Shown here: positions 54,613 to 63,318 of the stretch, piece after piece
How the letters are laid out: every line of letters begins with the position of its first letter
Numbering within the stretch: the first letter of the stretch is position 1
DNA from: Pseudomonas uvaldensis
GTDB taxonomy: Bacteria; Pseudomonadota; Gammaproteobacteria; Pseudomonadales; Pseudomonadaceae
Direction: 5' to 3'
Assembly: GCF_021271205.1 (NCBI RefSeq)
Contig: NZ_JAIWKS010000009.1
Span: 124,001 to 188,000, forward strand
Length of the DNA: 64,000 bases
Program-made: the position numbers and the translations under genes
The notes under the pieces: generated by a model
Told to the model about the DNA's origin: nothing
What the model saw: the letters and a program-made list of their open reading frames with translations, nothing else
Databases searched by the model: none

Positions 54613-55743
54613 TCATGCATAGCTGAGCGCTTTTTCCTGCAGCAACCCTTCGTACAACTCCACCCATTTGCGGCCCATTTCTTCAGCGGTAAATAGCTGT
54701 TTGTAGCGGGCTTGCGCCTTGATACCCATTTCCTGGGCCCTGGTGGGGTTTTCCCACAAGGTGTGCATCGCCTCCCGGAACGCTTCGGGCTGGCTGGGGG
54801 GGACGACAAGGCCGGTTTCGTTGTGGATATTGATGTAGCTGGTGCCCGTGCCAATCTCGCTGGAAATCATCGGCTTGCCGTACATTGCGCCCTCGAGCAG
54901 GGAGATCCCGAAGGCTTCGGAGCGCAGGTGCGAAGGAAATACGATGGCGTAGCTCAGCTCCAGCAGGGCTACCTTGTCTTCATCTCCGAGGAATCCAAGG
55001 AAATGTACGTTATGCAGGCCCAGCGCCGCGGCTTGGGCGTGCAGCTCTTTTTCCAACGGGCCGGCCCCCACGATAACCACGGGGTAGTCCACGCCTTCAA
55101 GAGCATCGAGCAGGATATGCAGGCCCTTGTAATAACGCATCACACCGACGAACAGGAAGAAGCGATCGCCCAGCTTTGCCTTCCACCTCGCCATGCGTTC
55201 GGCGTCAGGTTGTGGATAACTCGCTTTGTTCAAGCCATAGGTGATGATCCGGGTCTTATCACGGTACGCCTTGAGTACTTCGCTGGTATGTACGTAGTTG
55301 GGTGACGCCGCAACGATGCGATCGGCACCGTTCAGAAAGCGTCGCATCAGGGGGCGATACAGCATCAAAAGATGCTTCTGGCGAATGATGTCGGAATGGT
55401 AGGTAACCACGTAGGGTTTCTTGACGGCACTGAAAAAGTGAACCAGATCCATGAACGGCCAAGGGAAGTGGTAATTGATCACATCTGCTTGGGCGGCCAG
55501 TTCGCGGAATTTTTTAAGGGCGCTGTAGGAAAATCCCGTGGAAGCGAGTTGGAAGTTCAGTCTGGCTTGATGAACCTCATGCTCCCGTATCCTGATCGGA
55601 TCGGGGGCGGGGTGCTCGCTCAGAGTCAACACCGTGTTGTCGACGCCCAATCGGTCAGTGCTGTCGCACAGTTGGAATATAACCTGCTCAATGCCGCCCA
55701 TGGAGTCGGGCAAGTAGGTTCTGTAAAAATGCAGGACTCGCAT
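54613..55743 (-). CDS. wbpZ: D-rhamnosyltransferase WbpZ (GT4)
   Basis: A 376-residue GT-B glycosyltransferase. The N-terminal domain starts LHFYRTYLPDSMGGIEQVI; the C-terminal donor site contains EAFGISLLE (the EX7E motif) and GKPMISSEIGTG. It is last gene of the rmd-wzm-wzt-wbpX-wbpY-wbpZ cluster and directly abuts wbpY. In P. aeruginosa WbpZ adds the first D-rhamnose to the lipid-linked primer of the common polysaccharide antigen. An exact DnaA 9-mer is at 55211-55219. Confidence 0.88.
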   Translation of the reverse strand: MRVLHFYRTYLPDSMGGIEQVIFQLCDSTDRLGVDNTVLTLSEHPAPDPIRIREHEVHQARLNFQLASTGFSYSALKKFRELAAQADVINYHFPWPFMDLVHFFSAVKKPYVVTYHSDIIRQKHLLMLYRPLMRRFLNGADRIVAASPNYVHTSEVLKAYRDKTRIITYGLNKASYPQPDAERMARWKAKLGDRFFLFVGVMRYYKGLHILLDALEGVDYPVVIVGAGPLEKELHAQAAALGLHNVHFLGFLGDEDKVALLELSYAIVFPSHLRSEAFGISLLEGAMYGKPMISSEIGTGTSYINIHNETGLVVPPSQPEAFREAMHTLWENPTRAQEMGIKAQARYKQLFTAEEMGRKWVELYEGLLQEKALSYA

Positions 55744-56874
55744 TCAGCCTCCCAGGACCTGGCGATACGCTTGGACGGTCACCTTCGCACACCGTTCCCA
55801 GGAGAAAAGTGCTGCTTGCTGCAAGCCCGCTTCCCGACAGGCCTGCCAGTGCAAGCGGTCTTCTATCAACCGGCACATGGCGTCGCGCATGCCTTGCGGA
55901 TCGTCAGTTTCGCAATAATTGCCCGCCGCGCCAGCCACTTCCGGCATCGCCGAGCAGCGTGTCGTGATCACTGGCGTGCCACTGGCCATGGCTTCGAGCA
56001 CCGGCAGGCCAAAGCCCTCATACAATGACGGGAAGATCAATGCCCGTGCGCCCGCAAGCAAATGGGCGACCTCTTCATCAGGCAGATAACCTGCCAGGCA
56101 AACATGACCGCTGGCCATGGCGCTTTTCAACTCGTCATTGAGTTGCGACTGTTGCCATCCGCTCATCCCGACAATGACCAATGGAAAAGCCTGACGGATG
56201 GATTCAGGTAATTCGGCATGGGCGCGCAGGGCCAGCGGCAGGTTCTTGCGTGGCTCCAGGGTGCCGACACATAGGAAATAACCACCCGCTTCCAGACCAT
56301 GGGTCTTGAGTACTCTGTCGATGGTTTCGGGGTCGCGCGGATGGAAACGTGCCGAAACCCCCAACGGGGCGACCCTGACGCGTTCGGCTGGAAGTCCGAA
56401 ATACTGCCGAGTTTCATCGGCGATGAACTGCGAAACGGTCATGATCACTTGTGCCTGTTCTACCGCACGAGTCAGTCGTCGCTCAATTTCCTTGAGCCTT
56501 GCTGGCGGTTGTGTCTCGGGATACCGGACATGGGTCAGGTCATGCAGGGTCATGACGGTCGGACCATCAAAGGACAGCGGCCACAGGCTGGGTTCGTGAT
56601 ACAGATCGATGGCCTGGGAGCGGCCCTGATCGAAGCGTTTCTGTTCCATCCAGCGCCGTGCCCGATACGCTCCCGGAACTTGTCGAAGCAGGGGCGTCAG
56701 GCGCGAGTAACCCGGCATGGCCGCCTGGGGTAACTGTGAGCTCCAACCCCAGCCATGAAATAAGGACAAATGCACGTCAGGCTCTTGGAACAGGGCAGTT
56801 GCCAGTTCGGCCACATACTGGCCGATGCCGGTACGCGGGGCCTGAAGGATTCGCGCGTTGAAGGCTATCCGCAT
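55744..56874 (-). CDS. wbpY: D-rhamnosyltransferase WbpY (GT4)
   Basis: A 376-residue GT-B enzyme. It has RTGIGQYVAELATAL near the N-terminus, the donor-site phrase CVGTLEPRKNLPLALRA and the EX7E motif in EGFGLPVLEAMASGTPVI. It follows wbpX with a 10-base overlap and abuts wbpZ. WbpY is thought to extend the D-rhamnan backbone. Assignment is by cluster order, length and motifs. Confidence 0.88.
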   Translation of the reverse strand: MRIAFNARILQAPRTGIGQYVAELATALFQEPDVHLSLFHGWGWSSQLPQAAMPGYSRLTPLLRQVPGAYRARRWMEQKRFDQGRSQAIDLYHEPSLWPLSFDGPTVMTLHDLTHVRYPETQPPARLKEIERRLTRAVEQAQVIMTVSQFIADETRQYFGLPAERVRVAPLGVSARFHPRDPETIDRVLKTHGLEAGGYFLCVGTLEPRKNLPLALRAHAELPESIRQAFPLVIVGMSGWQQSQLNDELKSAMASGHVCLAGYLPDEEVAHLLAGARALIFPSLYEGFGLPVLEAMASGTPVITTRCSAMPEVAGAAGNYCETDDPQGMRDAMCRLIEDRLHWQACREAGLQQAALFSWERCAKVTVQAYRQVLGG

Positions 56875-58232
56875 ACGGTTTCTCTGTCGGGAACCACAGT
56901 CCCGGTATGTCGTTCGATGCGCTCGATCAACTGTTCACTGGCCTGGCTCCAGCTCAACCAATGCCACTGATCGAGGGAGCGATTGGCCGGGAATACCCCG
57001 CTGCGTTCCATGTCGACGACCAGGTTCGCCAGGCTTTGGGGATCATCCAGGTCGAAATAGACCATGAATTCTCCACCGATCTCCCGAAACACCTCGATGT
57101 CGCTGCCCATCGCCGGCAATCCGCGCTGCATGGCTTCGACCAGTGGCAGACCAAAGCCTTCCACATAGGAGGGAAACACCAGCGCCGTGGCGTGTCGGTA
57201 AGCATGCTCCAGGCTCTGGTCCGAAGCATCGTTGAACATGAACAGCCGATGGTCCAGCTGCGGGTGGCGCCGGATGCGTTCAATCAGGGCCTCGCACTTC
57301 CAGCCAATCTTCCCGATGATGCACAGTCGTGCCTGTGAGCCGGCCGCCCAGGCGCGCTCGAATGCATCCAGCAGGTACGCATGATTCTTGCGCGGTTCGA
57401 TGGTACTGACCATGAGAAACACCGGTTCGGGCTGCTCGAACAGTCGTTGTAGATCGCTATCGATGGTGCTGTCGGCGTCAATCAGGTCCAGTTCGCTGCC
57501 CAGATGGAAATAGTCGAACCAGCGTTCGCGCACGCGTTGTTCACCAATGCGACGCACCATTTCCTGGCGAACCTGGTCCCGGATAGTGGTGGAGATGGCG
57601 ATGTAGCCGTCGGCAGTGCTGGCAATCCAGTCGAACCAACGGTTGAACACCTTGACCAATCCTTCGTCACAGAACTGCGGGTGGGTCAGGGGAATCAGGT
57701 CGTAGACCACCGAAACGATCCCGACGCCATCGCGCTTGAGCTGTTCGGCCAGCGGAAAGAAATCCGCATGCCAGGAAGAGTCCAGCAACACCAGTGTGTC
57801 GCCGTCCCGGTGCTGCAGCGGCACGATGCGCGTTGGGGCCGGTTTATGCTTGAGGAGGCGATCGATCAAGCGAATCGGAATGCTCAGACAGCCGAAGGCA
57901 AACAGCCTGCAGCCGATATACAACAGGCGTCGGGCCCACCGCGACTGACTGAAAGGACGCCGGGATTCCAGGGTCCGCTGTCGGAGCCAGAAGAGATTAG
58001 CTGCCTGTTCGAGCCGTCCGCGCAGGCTGACCAGGTCCAGCCCTTTGTCAGGCAACGGTGCCAGGCTTTTTACTTCGTACAGCTTGCCCCTGAGCATCAC
58101 GACGGGCAGGCATTCACGCCCCTGATCGTTCGCCGGCAGTTCGCGGATGACATTGCGCACGACTCGCTGGATCCCGGAATTGGCTTTCGGGTTTTCATAA
58201 ACATAAGTGCACTCCACCAGCAGGCGGGTCAT
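56865..58232 (-). CDS. wbpX: D-rhamnosyltransferase WbpX (GT4)
   Basis: A 455-residue enzyme; ATG 58232 is chosen because it overlaps the wzt stop as ATGA and begins MTRLLVECTYVYENPKANSG. A GT-B domain in the C-terminal half has STIEPRKNHAYLLDAFERA and EGFGLPLVEAMQRGLP (EX7E). It acts in the cytoplasm on undecaprenyl-linked D-rhamnan. It is longer than wbpY and wbpZ, as in P. aeruginosa. Confidence 0.88.
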   Translation of the reverse strand: MTRLLVECTYVYENPKANSGIQRVVRNVIRELPANDQGRECLPVVMLRGKLYEVKSLAPLPDKGLDLVSLRGRLEQAANLFWLRQRTLESRRPFSQSRWARRLLYIGCRLFAFGCLSIPIRLIDRLLKHKPAPTRIVPLQHRDGDTLVLLDSSWHADFFPLAEQLKRDGVGIVSVVYDLIPLTHPQFCDEGLVKVFNRWFDWIASTADGYIAISTTIRDQVRQEMVRRIGEQRVRERWFDYFHLGSELDLIDADSTIDSDLQRLFEQPEPVFLMVSTIEPRKNHAYLLDAFERAWAAGSQARLCIIGKIGWKCEALIERIRRHPQLDHRLFMFNDASDQSLEHAYRHATALVFPSYVEGFGLPLVEAMQRGLPAMGSDIEVFREIGGEFMVYFDLDDPQSLANLVVDMERSGVFPANRSLDQWHWLSWSQASEQLIERIERHTGTVVPDRETVCG

Positions 58233-59494
58233 GGCAGCTCCTTTTGCGGTAATGCTTCGACGGTGGGCAGTGCCTGGCGTTGAATGCTGGTACTGGCCTG
58301 AAGCCAGGAACAGCCGACAAAGTCTTCCTGGCGATTGTTGATGACGTGGAACACCAGCCCGTAGTCGCGCCACTCGAAGTTGCGGTCCAGATGCGAATCC
58401 AGACGCGACAAGCTCAGCGCAATGGAATAGTTGCCTTTACCCAGGCGCATGTCGAAACTGAAACGGAAGGTGACCTGTTCGCCCGCCATAAGATCGGTAA
58501 CGGCCTGGTCCTGACGATGGGTGTTGATGCCGTACATGGGCTGCCCGAGGCGATCCTTGATCAGGAAACCCAGCACCAGCCGTTCGATATCCTTGCGGAC
58601 CTCAACGCGGACCTGCAGGACCATCGGCTGGCCGACTTCAGCCATTTCCACCGGCTGTCCATGGCTATTTAGCAATTGCACATCCAGGATGCCGGCCTCG
58701 CCGGTACCGGAAATGGTGCGTACCTGGCCGTTGGCGAGCATTTCCTGGCGGACCACCTGGCCTTCACGCTGGGCCAGCATGGCGTTGTAGTAGTCCATCA
58801 CTTCTTCCGGCTTGCCGCGCATGGCCATGCGCCCGTGTTCGAGCAGGATGGCGGTGTCGCAGATCGATTGGATCGCCGAGCGGTCGTGGGACACGATCAA
58901 CAGCGTTGTCCCGGCCTTGCGAAAGCTGCGTATGCGCTCGAAGCTCTTGTGCTGGAAGTACGCATCGCCCACCGACAGGGCTTCGTCGACGATCAGGATA
59001 TCCGGTCGCCGGGCGGTGGCGACGCTGAACGCCAGGCGCATCTGCATGCCACTGGAATAGGTACGTACCGGCTGGTCGATGGCTTCGCCGATCTCGGCGA
59101 ACCCTTCGATCTGGGGCATCAATGCTTCGATCTCCTCGACCTGCATACCCAGCAACTGGCCCGCCATGAAAGCATTCTGGCGGCCGGTGAAATCCGGGTG
59201 AAAACCCATCCCCAATTCCAGCAGCGCGGCCACGCGTCCTTGGACCTGGATATGCCCGCACGTGGGCTGGGTGGTGCCGGTAATCATTTTGAGCAACGTG
59301 CTTTTGCCCGCGCCGTTCACCCCGACGATACCCACGGCTTCCCCGGGCTGGATCTCGAAATCCACACCCTGCAGGACCCAGTGCAACTGGTGGCGTGGCC
59401 GGGAAAAGGGAACCAGCCATTCGAACAGCCGGCTCCAGCGGTTCGGATACTGTTTGTAAGCCTTGCCCAGGTCGCTGACGCGTAGCTGTCCCAT
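58229..59494 (-). CDS. wzt: Polysaccharide ABC transporter ATP-binding protein Wzt
   Basis: A 421-residue protein. The N-terminal ABC domain (1-~245) has Walker A GVNGAGKSTLLKM, signature YSSGMQMRLAFSVA and Walker B ILIVDEALSVGD. The C-terminal ~170 residues form a beta-sandwich (ERLVLGFLIKDRLGQPMYG) that in Wzt proteins recognises the polymer's capped end. It energises export of the D-rhamnan. The start overlaps the wzm stop. Confidence 0.95.
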   Translation of the reverse strand: MGQLRVSDLGKAYKQYPNRWSRLFEWLVPFSRPRHQLHWVLQGVDFEIQPGEAVGIVGVNGAGKSTLLKMITGTTQPTCGHIQVQGRVAALLELGMGFHPDFTGRQNAFMAGQLLGMQVEEIEALMPQIEGFAEIGEAIDQPVRTYSSGMQMRLAFSVATARRPDILIVDEALSVGDAYFQHKSFERIRSFRKAGTTLLIVSHDRSAIQSICDTAILLEHGRMAMRGKPEEVMDYYNAMLAQREGQVVRQEMLANGQVRTISGTGEAGILDVQLLNSHGQPVEMAEVGQPMVLQVRVEVRKDIERLVLGFLIKDRLGQPMYGINTHRQDQAVTDLMAGEQVTFRFSFDMRLGKGNYSIALSLSRLDSHLDRNFEWRDYGLVFHVINNRQEDFVGCSWLQASTSIQRQALPTVEALPQKELP

Positions 59495-60291
59495 CAGAGT
59501 TCATCCACCATTTCGCCGCCGCGTCGACGAAACATCTGCAAGCCTGTGACGCATAGCAACAAGCCGATGATCAGCAGCGGCGCCAGCGAACTCCAGACGG
59601 GCCACTGGTTGTACAGGAACAGGTTCTGGTAACTCTGCATCAGCGCCGTCATGGGATTGAAGGCCAGCAATTGCTGGATCGAGGGTGGAAGGATTGTCAT
59701 GGGGTAAACGATCGGCGTGAGCCAGAACCAGAATTGCAGGCAAATGCCGAACAACTGCCCGACGTCACGGAAAAACACATTGAGAATCCCCAGCAACAAG
59801 CCCAGCCCGGCGGCGAACAGCATCTGCAGGATCAGCAATGGCACCAATGCCAGCAATGCCATGCCTGGCCAACGGCCGGAGATCATCAGGAAACCGAGAA
59901 ACAGCCCGAGGATGATCGCAAAGTTGATCCCCGCGTTGAGCTGCACGATCAGTGGCAGGCAAATCCTGGGAAAACTGATTTTTTTCAGCAGATTGGCGTT
60001 TTCCAGGAACATCCCTTGGCTTCGGGTGGTGACTTCCGCGAAGAAACCCCAGGTGAGCAAACCGGCGCAGAGGTAGATGCTGTAGGCCATGCCATCCTCC
60101 ACACCCGGCAGACGCGCACGCATGATGTGGGAAAAGATCACGGTGTACACCAGGATCATCGACAGTGGATTGAGCACCGTCCAGAGTGCGCCGAAGAGTG
60201 AGTTGCGGTAACGCGCCTGGAACTCACGCTTGACGCTGCCCAGGATGAAGCCGCGATAACCCCAGAATGCGCGATGCAAGGACAACAACAT
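59494..60291 (-). CDS. wzm: Polysaccharide ABC transporter permease Wzm
   Basis: A 265-residue ABC-2 permease from ATG 60291, which has AGGG upstream and starts MLLSLHRAFWGYRGFI. About six membrane spans are visible, with the amphipathic segment FQARYRNSLFGALWTVL and the conserved NVFFRDVGQLFGICLQFWF. Together with Wzt it flips the completed polymer to the periplasm. It lies 40 bases after rmd. Confidence 0.95.
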   Translation of the reverse strand: MLLSLHRAFWGYRGFILGSVKREFQARYRNSLFGALWTVLNPLSMILVYTVIFSHIMRARLPGVEDGMAYSIYLCAGLLTWGFFAEVTTRSQGMFLENANLLKKISFPRICLPLIVQLNAGINFAIILGLFLGFLMISGRWPGMALLALVPLLILQMLFAAGLGLLLGILNVFFRDVGQLFGICLQFWFWLTPIVYPMTILPPSIQQLLAFNPMTALMQSYQNLFLYNQWPVWSSLAPLLIIGLLLCVTGLQMFRRRGGEMVDEL

Positions 60292-60331
60292 CAGACGGCC
60301 CTGCCATGACAGCGCTTCAAGCAGACATTTT

Positions 60332-61246
60332 TCATTCCTGACGCACCCGCATGTCCCAGTCGGAAAGGATGGTTCGCAGGGATTGATGAGTTGAAATCCG
60401 AGGCTCCCATCCCGTGATCTGATGCAGCCTGGCATGGCTACCACAGACGCGACGCTGGCTGACCGCGCGTAGGCGCGAAGGGTCCTGGGTCAATTGTATT
60501 TCGACCTGAGCGATATCCGCGAGTTGTTCAATCAGGCTGCGAACACTTTGCTCACGGCCCGAGCAGATGTTGTAGATTCGACCGGACGCTCCTTTCTCCA
60601 GCAAAGCGAGGTAGGCTGAAACTACATCGTCAACGTCGAGGAAGTCGCGGGTAACATCGATATCGCCCACGGCGAGTTGCGGCGCCTGCAGGTTCTGCTG
60701 GATACGGCATATCTGCCGTGCGACGCTGGAAATGACGAAATGTTCTTTCTGCCCGGCACCGATGTGGTTGAACGGACGCGCCACCACGACCGGCCAGCCT
60801 TCACTGATTCCCCACTGCAGGCTCAACAGCTCTGCCGACAGCTTGCTGACCGCATATGGGTTGCACGGAGCGGGGGGCTGGTGTTCGGTAATGGGAAAAC
60901 CATCATCACGAACCTGCCCATAGACCTCTCCCGAACTGACGTACAGAAATGTCCCGGTAAAACCCCGTGCCTTTAGGGCCTGGAGAAGATTCAGTGTGCC
61001 CAGGAGATTGATTTGTAGAGTACGTGCGGGGTCGCGGAAGGCTTCGGGAACAAAAGTCTGGCCCGCCAGGTGAATGACGGCATCGGGGAGCTCTGGCCAT
61101 AGACCTTCCAGGGTCTTGCTGTCCGTCAGGTCGTAGCGAGCAGCCACGGGCATTAATTTCCAAGCTGAATCGGGGGCATTCAGACGAGACGCGATATGAC
61201 GGCCTACAAAGCCGCCAAGCCCCGTAACGAACAGACGTTTTTTCAA
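60332..61246 (-). CDS. rmd: GDP-6-deoxy-D-mannose reductase (GDP-D-rhamnose synthesis)
   Basis: A 304-residue extended SDR. The NAD(P)-binding motif TGLGGFVGRH is at residues 8-17, Ser is in YVSSGEVYGQ and Tyr-x3-Lys is YAVSK. PFNHIGAGQKEHFV matches Rmd of P. aeruginosa. It reduces GDP-4-keto-6-deoxy-D-mannose to GDP-D-rhamnose, the building block of the antigen. The partner dehydratase gene gmd is not in this window. Confidence 0.94.
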   Translation of the reverse strand: MKKRLFVTGLGGFVGRHIASRLNAPDSAWKLMPVAARYDLTDSKTLEGLWPELPDAVIHLAGQTFVPEAFRDPARTLQINLLGTLNLLQALKARGFTGTFLYVSSGEVYGQVRDDGFPITEHQPPAPCNPYAVSKLSAELLSLQWGISEGWPVVVARPFNHIGAGQKEHFVISSVARQICRIQQNLQAPQLAVGDIDVTRDFLDVDDVVSAYLALLEKGASGRIYNICSGREQSVRSLIEQLADIAQVEIQLTQDPSRLRAVSQRRVCGSHARLHQITGWEPRISTHQSLRTILSDWDMRVRQE

Positions 61247-61671
61247 GCATCAGCCCTCTTGATGCAAAACTTCGTCTGTCGCGAATAAGTAGGAAGTTTC
61301 CGTAAGTTCGAAGAAACCTTTCCTTAGTCAGCCCCAGATGAAGCGTTTTTGTTTTAGTTGTTTGGGTATCAATTTGTGCCAATTTCACGACAATTTCAAC
61401 AGCGCAGACCGTGACTGGTCAGTTCTCGTATTTATAGCTGGTTTATTCGCGCCAAGCGGTTCACGAACAGGCCGCGGATATGTTTAGAATGCCCCTCGAC
61501 ACGATGCCTCCAGGTTTCGATCCTGAATCGAGCAGGGGCATGGAGGTCACTAAAAACAAGAACGAGACGGGTGGGTAGATAATCGAGCAAGGCGGCTACG
61601 TGCCGGTTCGCTTCGTGACTCGACCGTCATTAAATGGAGTTGCCGGGATGGCGACTTCATGATGAGGTGCC
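61247..61671. other. Gap between divergent rmd and glycosyltransferase genes
   Basis: No gene is seen in 425 bases, which should hold both divergent promoters. It has no JUMPstart/ops element that I can find. Nested inverted repeats lie at 61489-61546: ATGCCCCT (61489) pairs with AGGGGCAT (61534), with an inner TCGAT/ATCGA. CCTCCA (61507) can instead pair with TGGAGG (61541). Confidence 0.5.
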
Positions 61672-63318
61672 ATGAACTTCATTCTTTACTCGGACGTAAA
61701 CGATCACTCCATCAGCCATAGCCTTGGTCGTCCTGAGTACAGTTACTACTTTGTGCTCAAGGCTTATCGTCCCGTGCTGGAAAGTCTGGGGCAGGTGCAT
61801 GTGGTGGCGTCGGTTGCCGAGGTCGATCCGCTGTATCAAACGCTGCGGCAAGCCGGACAGGAATGCCTGTTCCTTTCATTTTCACCGCCGCACAAGACGC
61901 CCACCGACCTGCTGTGTCCGATGGTTTGCGTGGTGGCCTGGGAGTTCGACTCGATTCCGGCCGAGCACTGGGACGGCGATCTGCGTCATGACTGGAGCCG
62001 CACGCTGGCCCGCCATGGCCGGGTCATTACGTTGTCCAGTCATACGGCCGAGGCGATTCGCAGGTCGCTGGGCGAGGATTTTCCGGTGCTGGTCCTGCCA
62101 ACGCCCCTTTGGGAACGCTTCGCGGCGATTCGTGAACAGTACCCGAGTGCGCCGGTCAATCCCGGCACCGTCCTACAGATCAAGGGGTGCATCATTGATA
62201 GCCGTCCCCTTGGCCTGTCGGCCGACGGCTTGATCGCGCCGCTCATTGAAGAAGAGCCGGTGGCGGAGCCTGATGTACCCGAAGCGCCCGAGCCGATTGA
62301 CCAGCAGCCGATTGCCGAACCGCCGTCACCCACCTGGCGACGTCGTGCATTCATCAGTCGACATTACCTGCGCGAAATCATCCGCGCCTTCTCCGCCGGG
62401 AACGAGCAGGGCCCGCTTTGGCTGATCAAGCACAACCTATTGTGCTGGTATCGCGAAGCGGTTCGCGACCTGGTACCGGTGCCTGTGCGTATCGTGGCGA
62501 GCAAGACCCTGAGGGGACCCGTTGCGCCGCCAGTGCCGGACGTTGTCGAACCACCTCCACCCACACCTCTTGCTCCACCCGAACATCCTCAAGCGGTGCT
62601 GCCGGACACCAGCCAGGTCGTTGAAACCGAGGTCAGTGGAGTGGTGTATGTCAGCGTGTTCAACCCCGATGACGGCAGAAAGAACTGGCATCACATCATC
62701 ACTGCATTCTGTTGGGCCCTGCGGGACGTCGAGGACGCCACGCTGGTGTTGAAAATGACCCAGAGCGATCTCTCGACCTATTACGTCGAGTTGCTCACGG
62801 TGCTGTCCCAACTGTCGCCGTTCAGTTGCCGGGTCGTGGTGATGCACGGGTTTCTGGAGGACGAGCAGTTTGCCCGGCTGTACGGTGCGGCGAGTTTCTA
62901 CGTCAATGCCTCCCGTTGCGAAGGGTTGTGTCTGCCCCTGATGGAGTTCATGTCCTGCGCCCGGCCGGCGATCGCGCCGGACCACACGGCGATGCGTGAC
63001 TACATCGACGCCCAGGTGGCTTTTATCGTCAAGTCCAGCCGTGAGCCGACCATCTGGCCGGAGGATTCGCGCATTTTGTACAGAACCCTGCGCCACCGGC
63101 CCGACTGGGGGTCGTTGAAGCTTGCCTACCAACAGAGCTACGCCCTGGCCCGACACCAGCCCGAGACCTACCACGCCATGGCAGCGGCTGCGAACAAGCG
63201 CATGCGTGACTATTGCGGCTTCGACCCGGTACAGCGCCGCCTAGCGAATTTCCTGGCGCTGCCGGACTGCGACGATTTGCTGCCGGACGTGATCGAGGCG
63301 GGGGCCGCCTCATGCTGA
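61672..63318 (+). CDS. Glycosyltransferase of the CPA locus, with Pro-rich linkers
   Basis: A 548-residue protein. The N-terminal domain (1-190) begins FILYSDVNDHSISHSLG and continues with PEYSYYFVLKAYRPVLE. Two Pro/acidic stretches (193-220 and 283-312) flank a basic helical piece. The C-terminal GT-B donor half (~322-520) has VSVFNPDDGRKNWHHII and the EX7E pair Glu417/Glu425 (EGLCLPLME). By position beside rmd it corresponds to P. aeruginosa PA5455, one of the genes linked to CPA modification; the sugar added is unknown. It overlaps the next gene by seven bases. Confidence 0.82.
   Translation: MNFILYSDVNDHSISHSLGRPEYSYYFVLKAYRPVLESLGQVHVVASVAEVDPLYQTLRQAGQECLFLSFSPPHKTPTDLLCPMVCVVAWEFDSIPAEHWDGDLRHDWSRTLARHGRVITLSSHTAEAIRRSLGEDFPVLVLPTPLWERFAAIREQYPSAPVNPGTVLQIKGCIIDSRPLGLSADGLIAPLIEEEPVAEPDVPEAPEPIDQQPIAEPPSPTWRRRAFISRHYLREIIRAFSAGNEQGPLWLIKHNLLCWYREAVRDLVPVPVRIVASKTLRGPVAPPVPDVVEPPPPTPLAPPEHPQAVLPDTSQVVETEVSGVVYVSVFNPDDGRKNWHHIITAFCWALRDVEDATLVLKMTQSDLSTYYVELLTVLSQLSPFSCRVVVMHGFLEDEQFARLYGAASFYVNASRCEGLCLPLMEFMSCARPAIAPDHTAMRDYIDAQVAFIVKSSREPTIWPEDSRILYRTLRHRPDWGSLKLAYQQSYALARHQPETYHAMAAAANKRMRDYCGFDPVQRRLANFLALPDCDDLLPDVIEAGAASC

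Noticed and set aside
60906..61388. Minus-strand frame covering the rmd start and upstream gap
   Set aside because: It is in a different frame from rmd, overlaps its coding start and has no recognisable domain.
61247..61671. JUMPstart/ops element before the polysaccharide genes
   Set aside because: No GGCGGTAGCGT-like core was found in either orientation.
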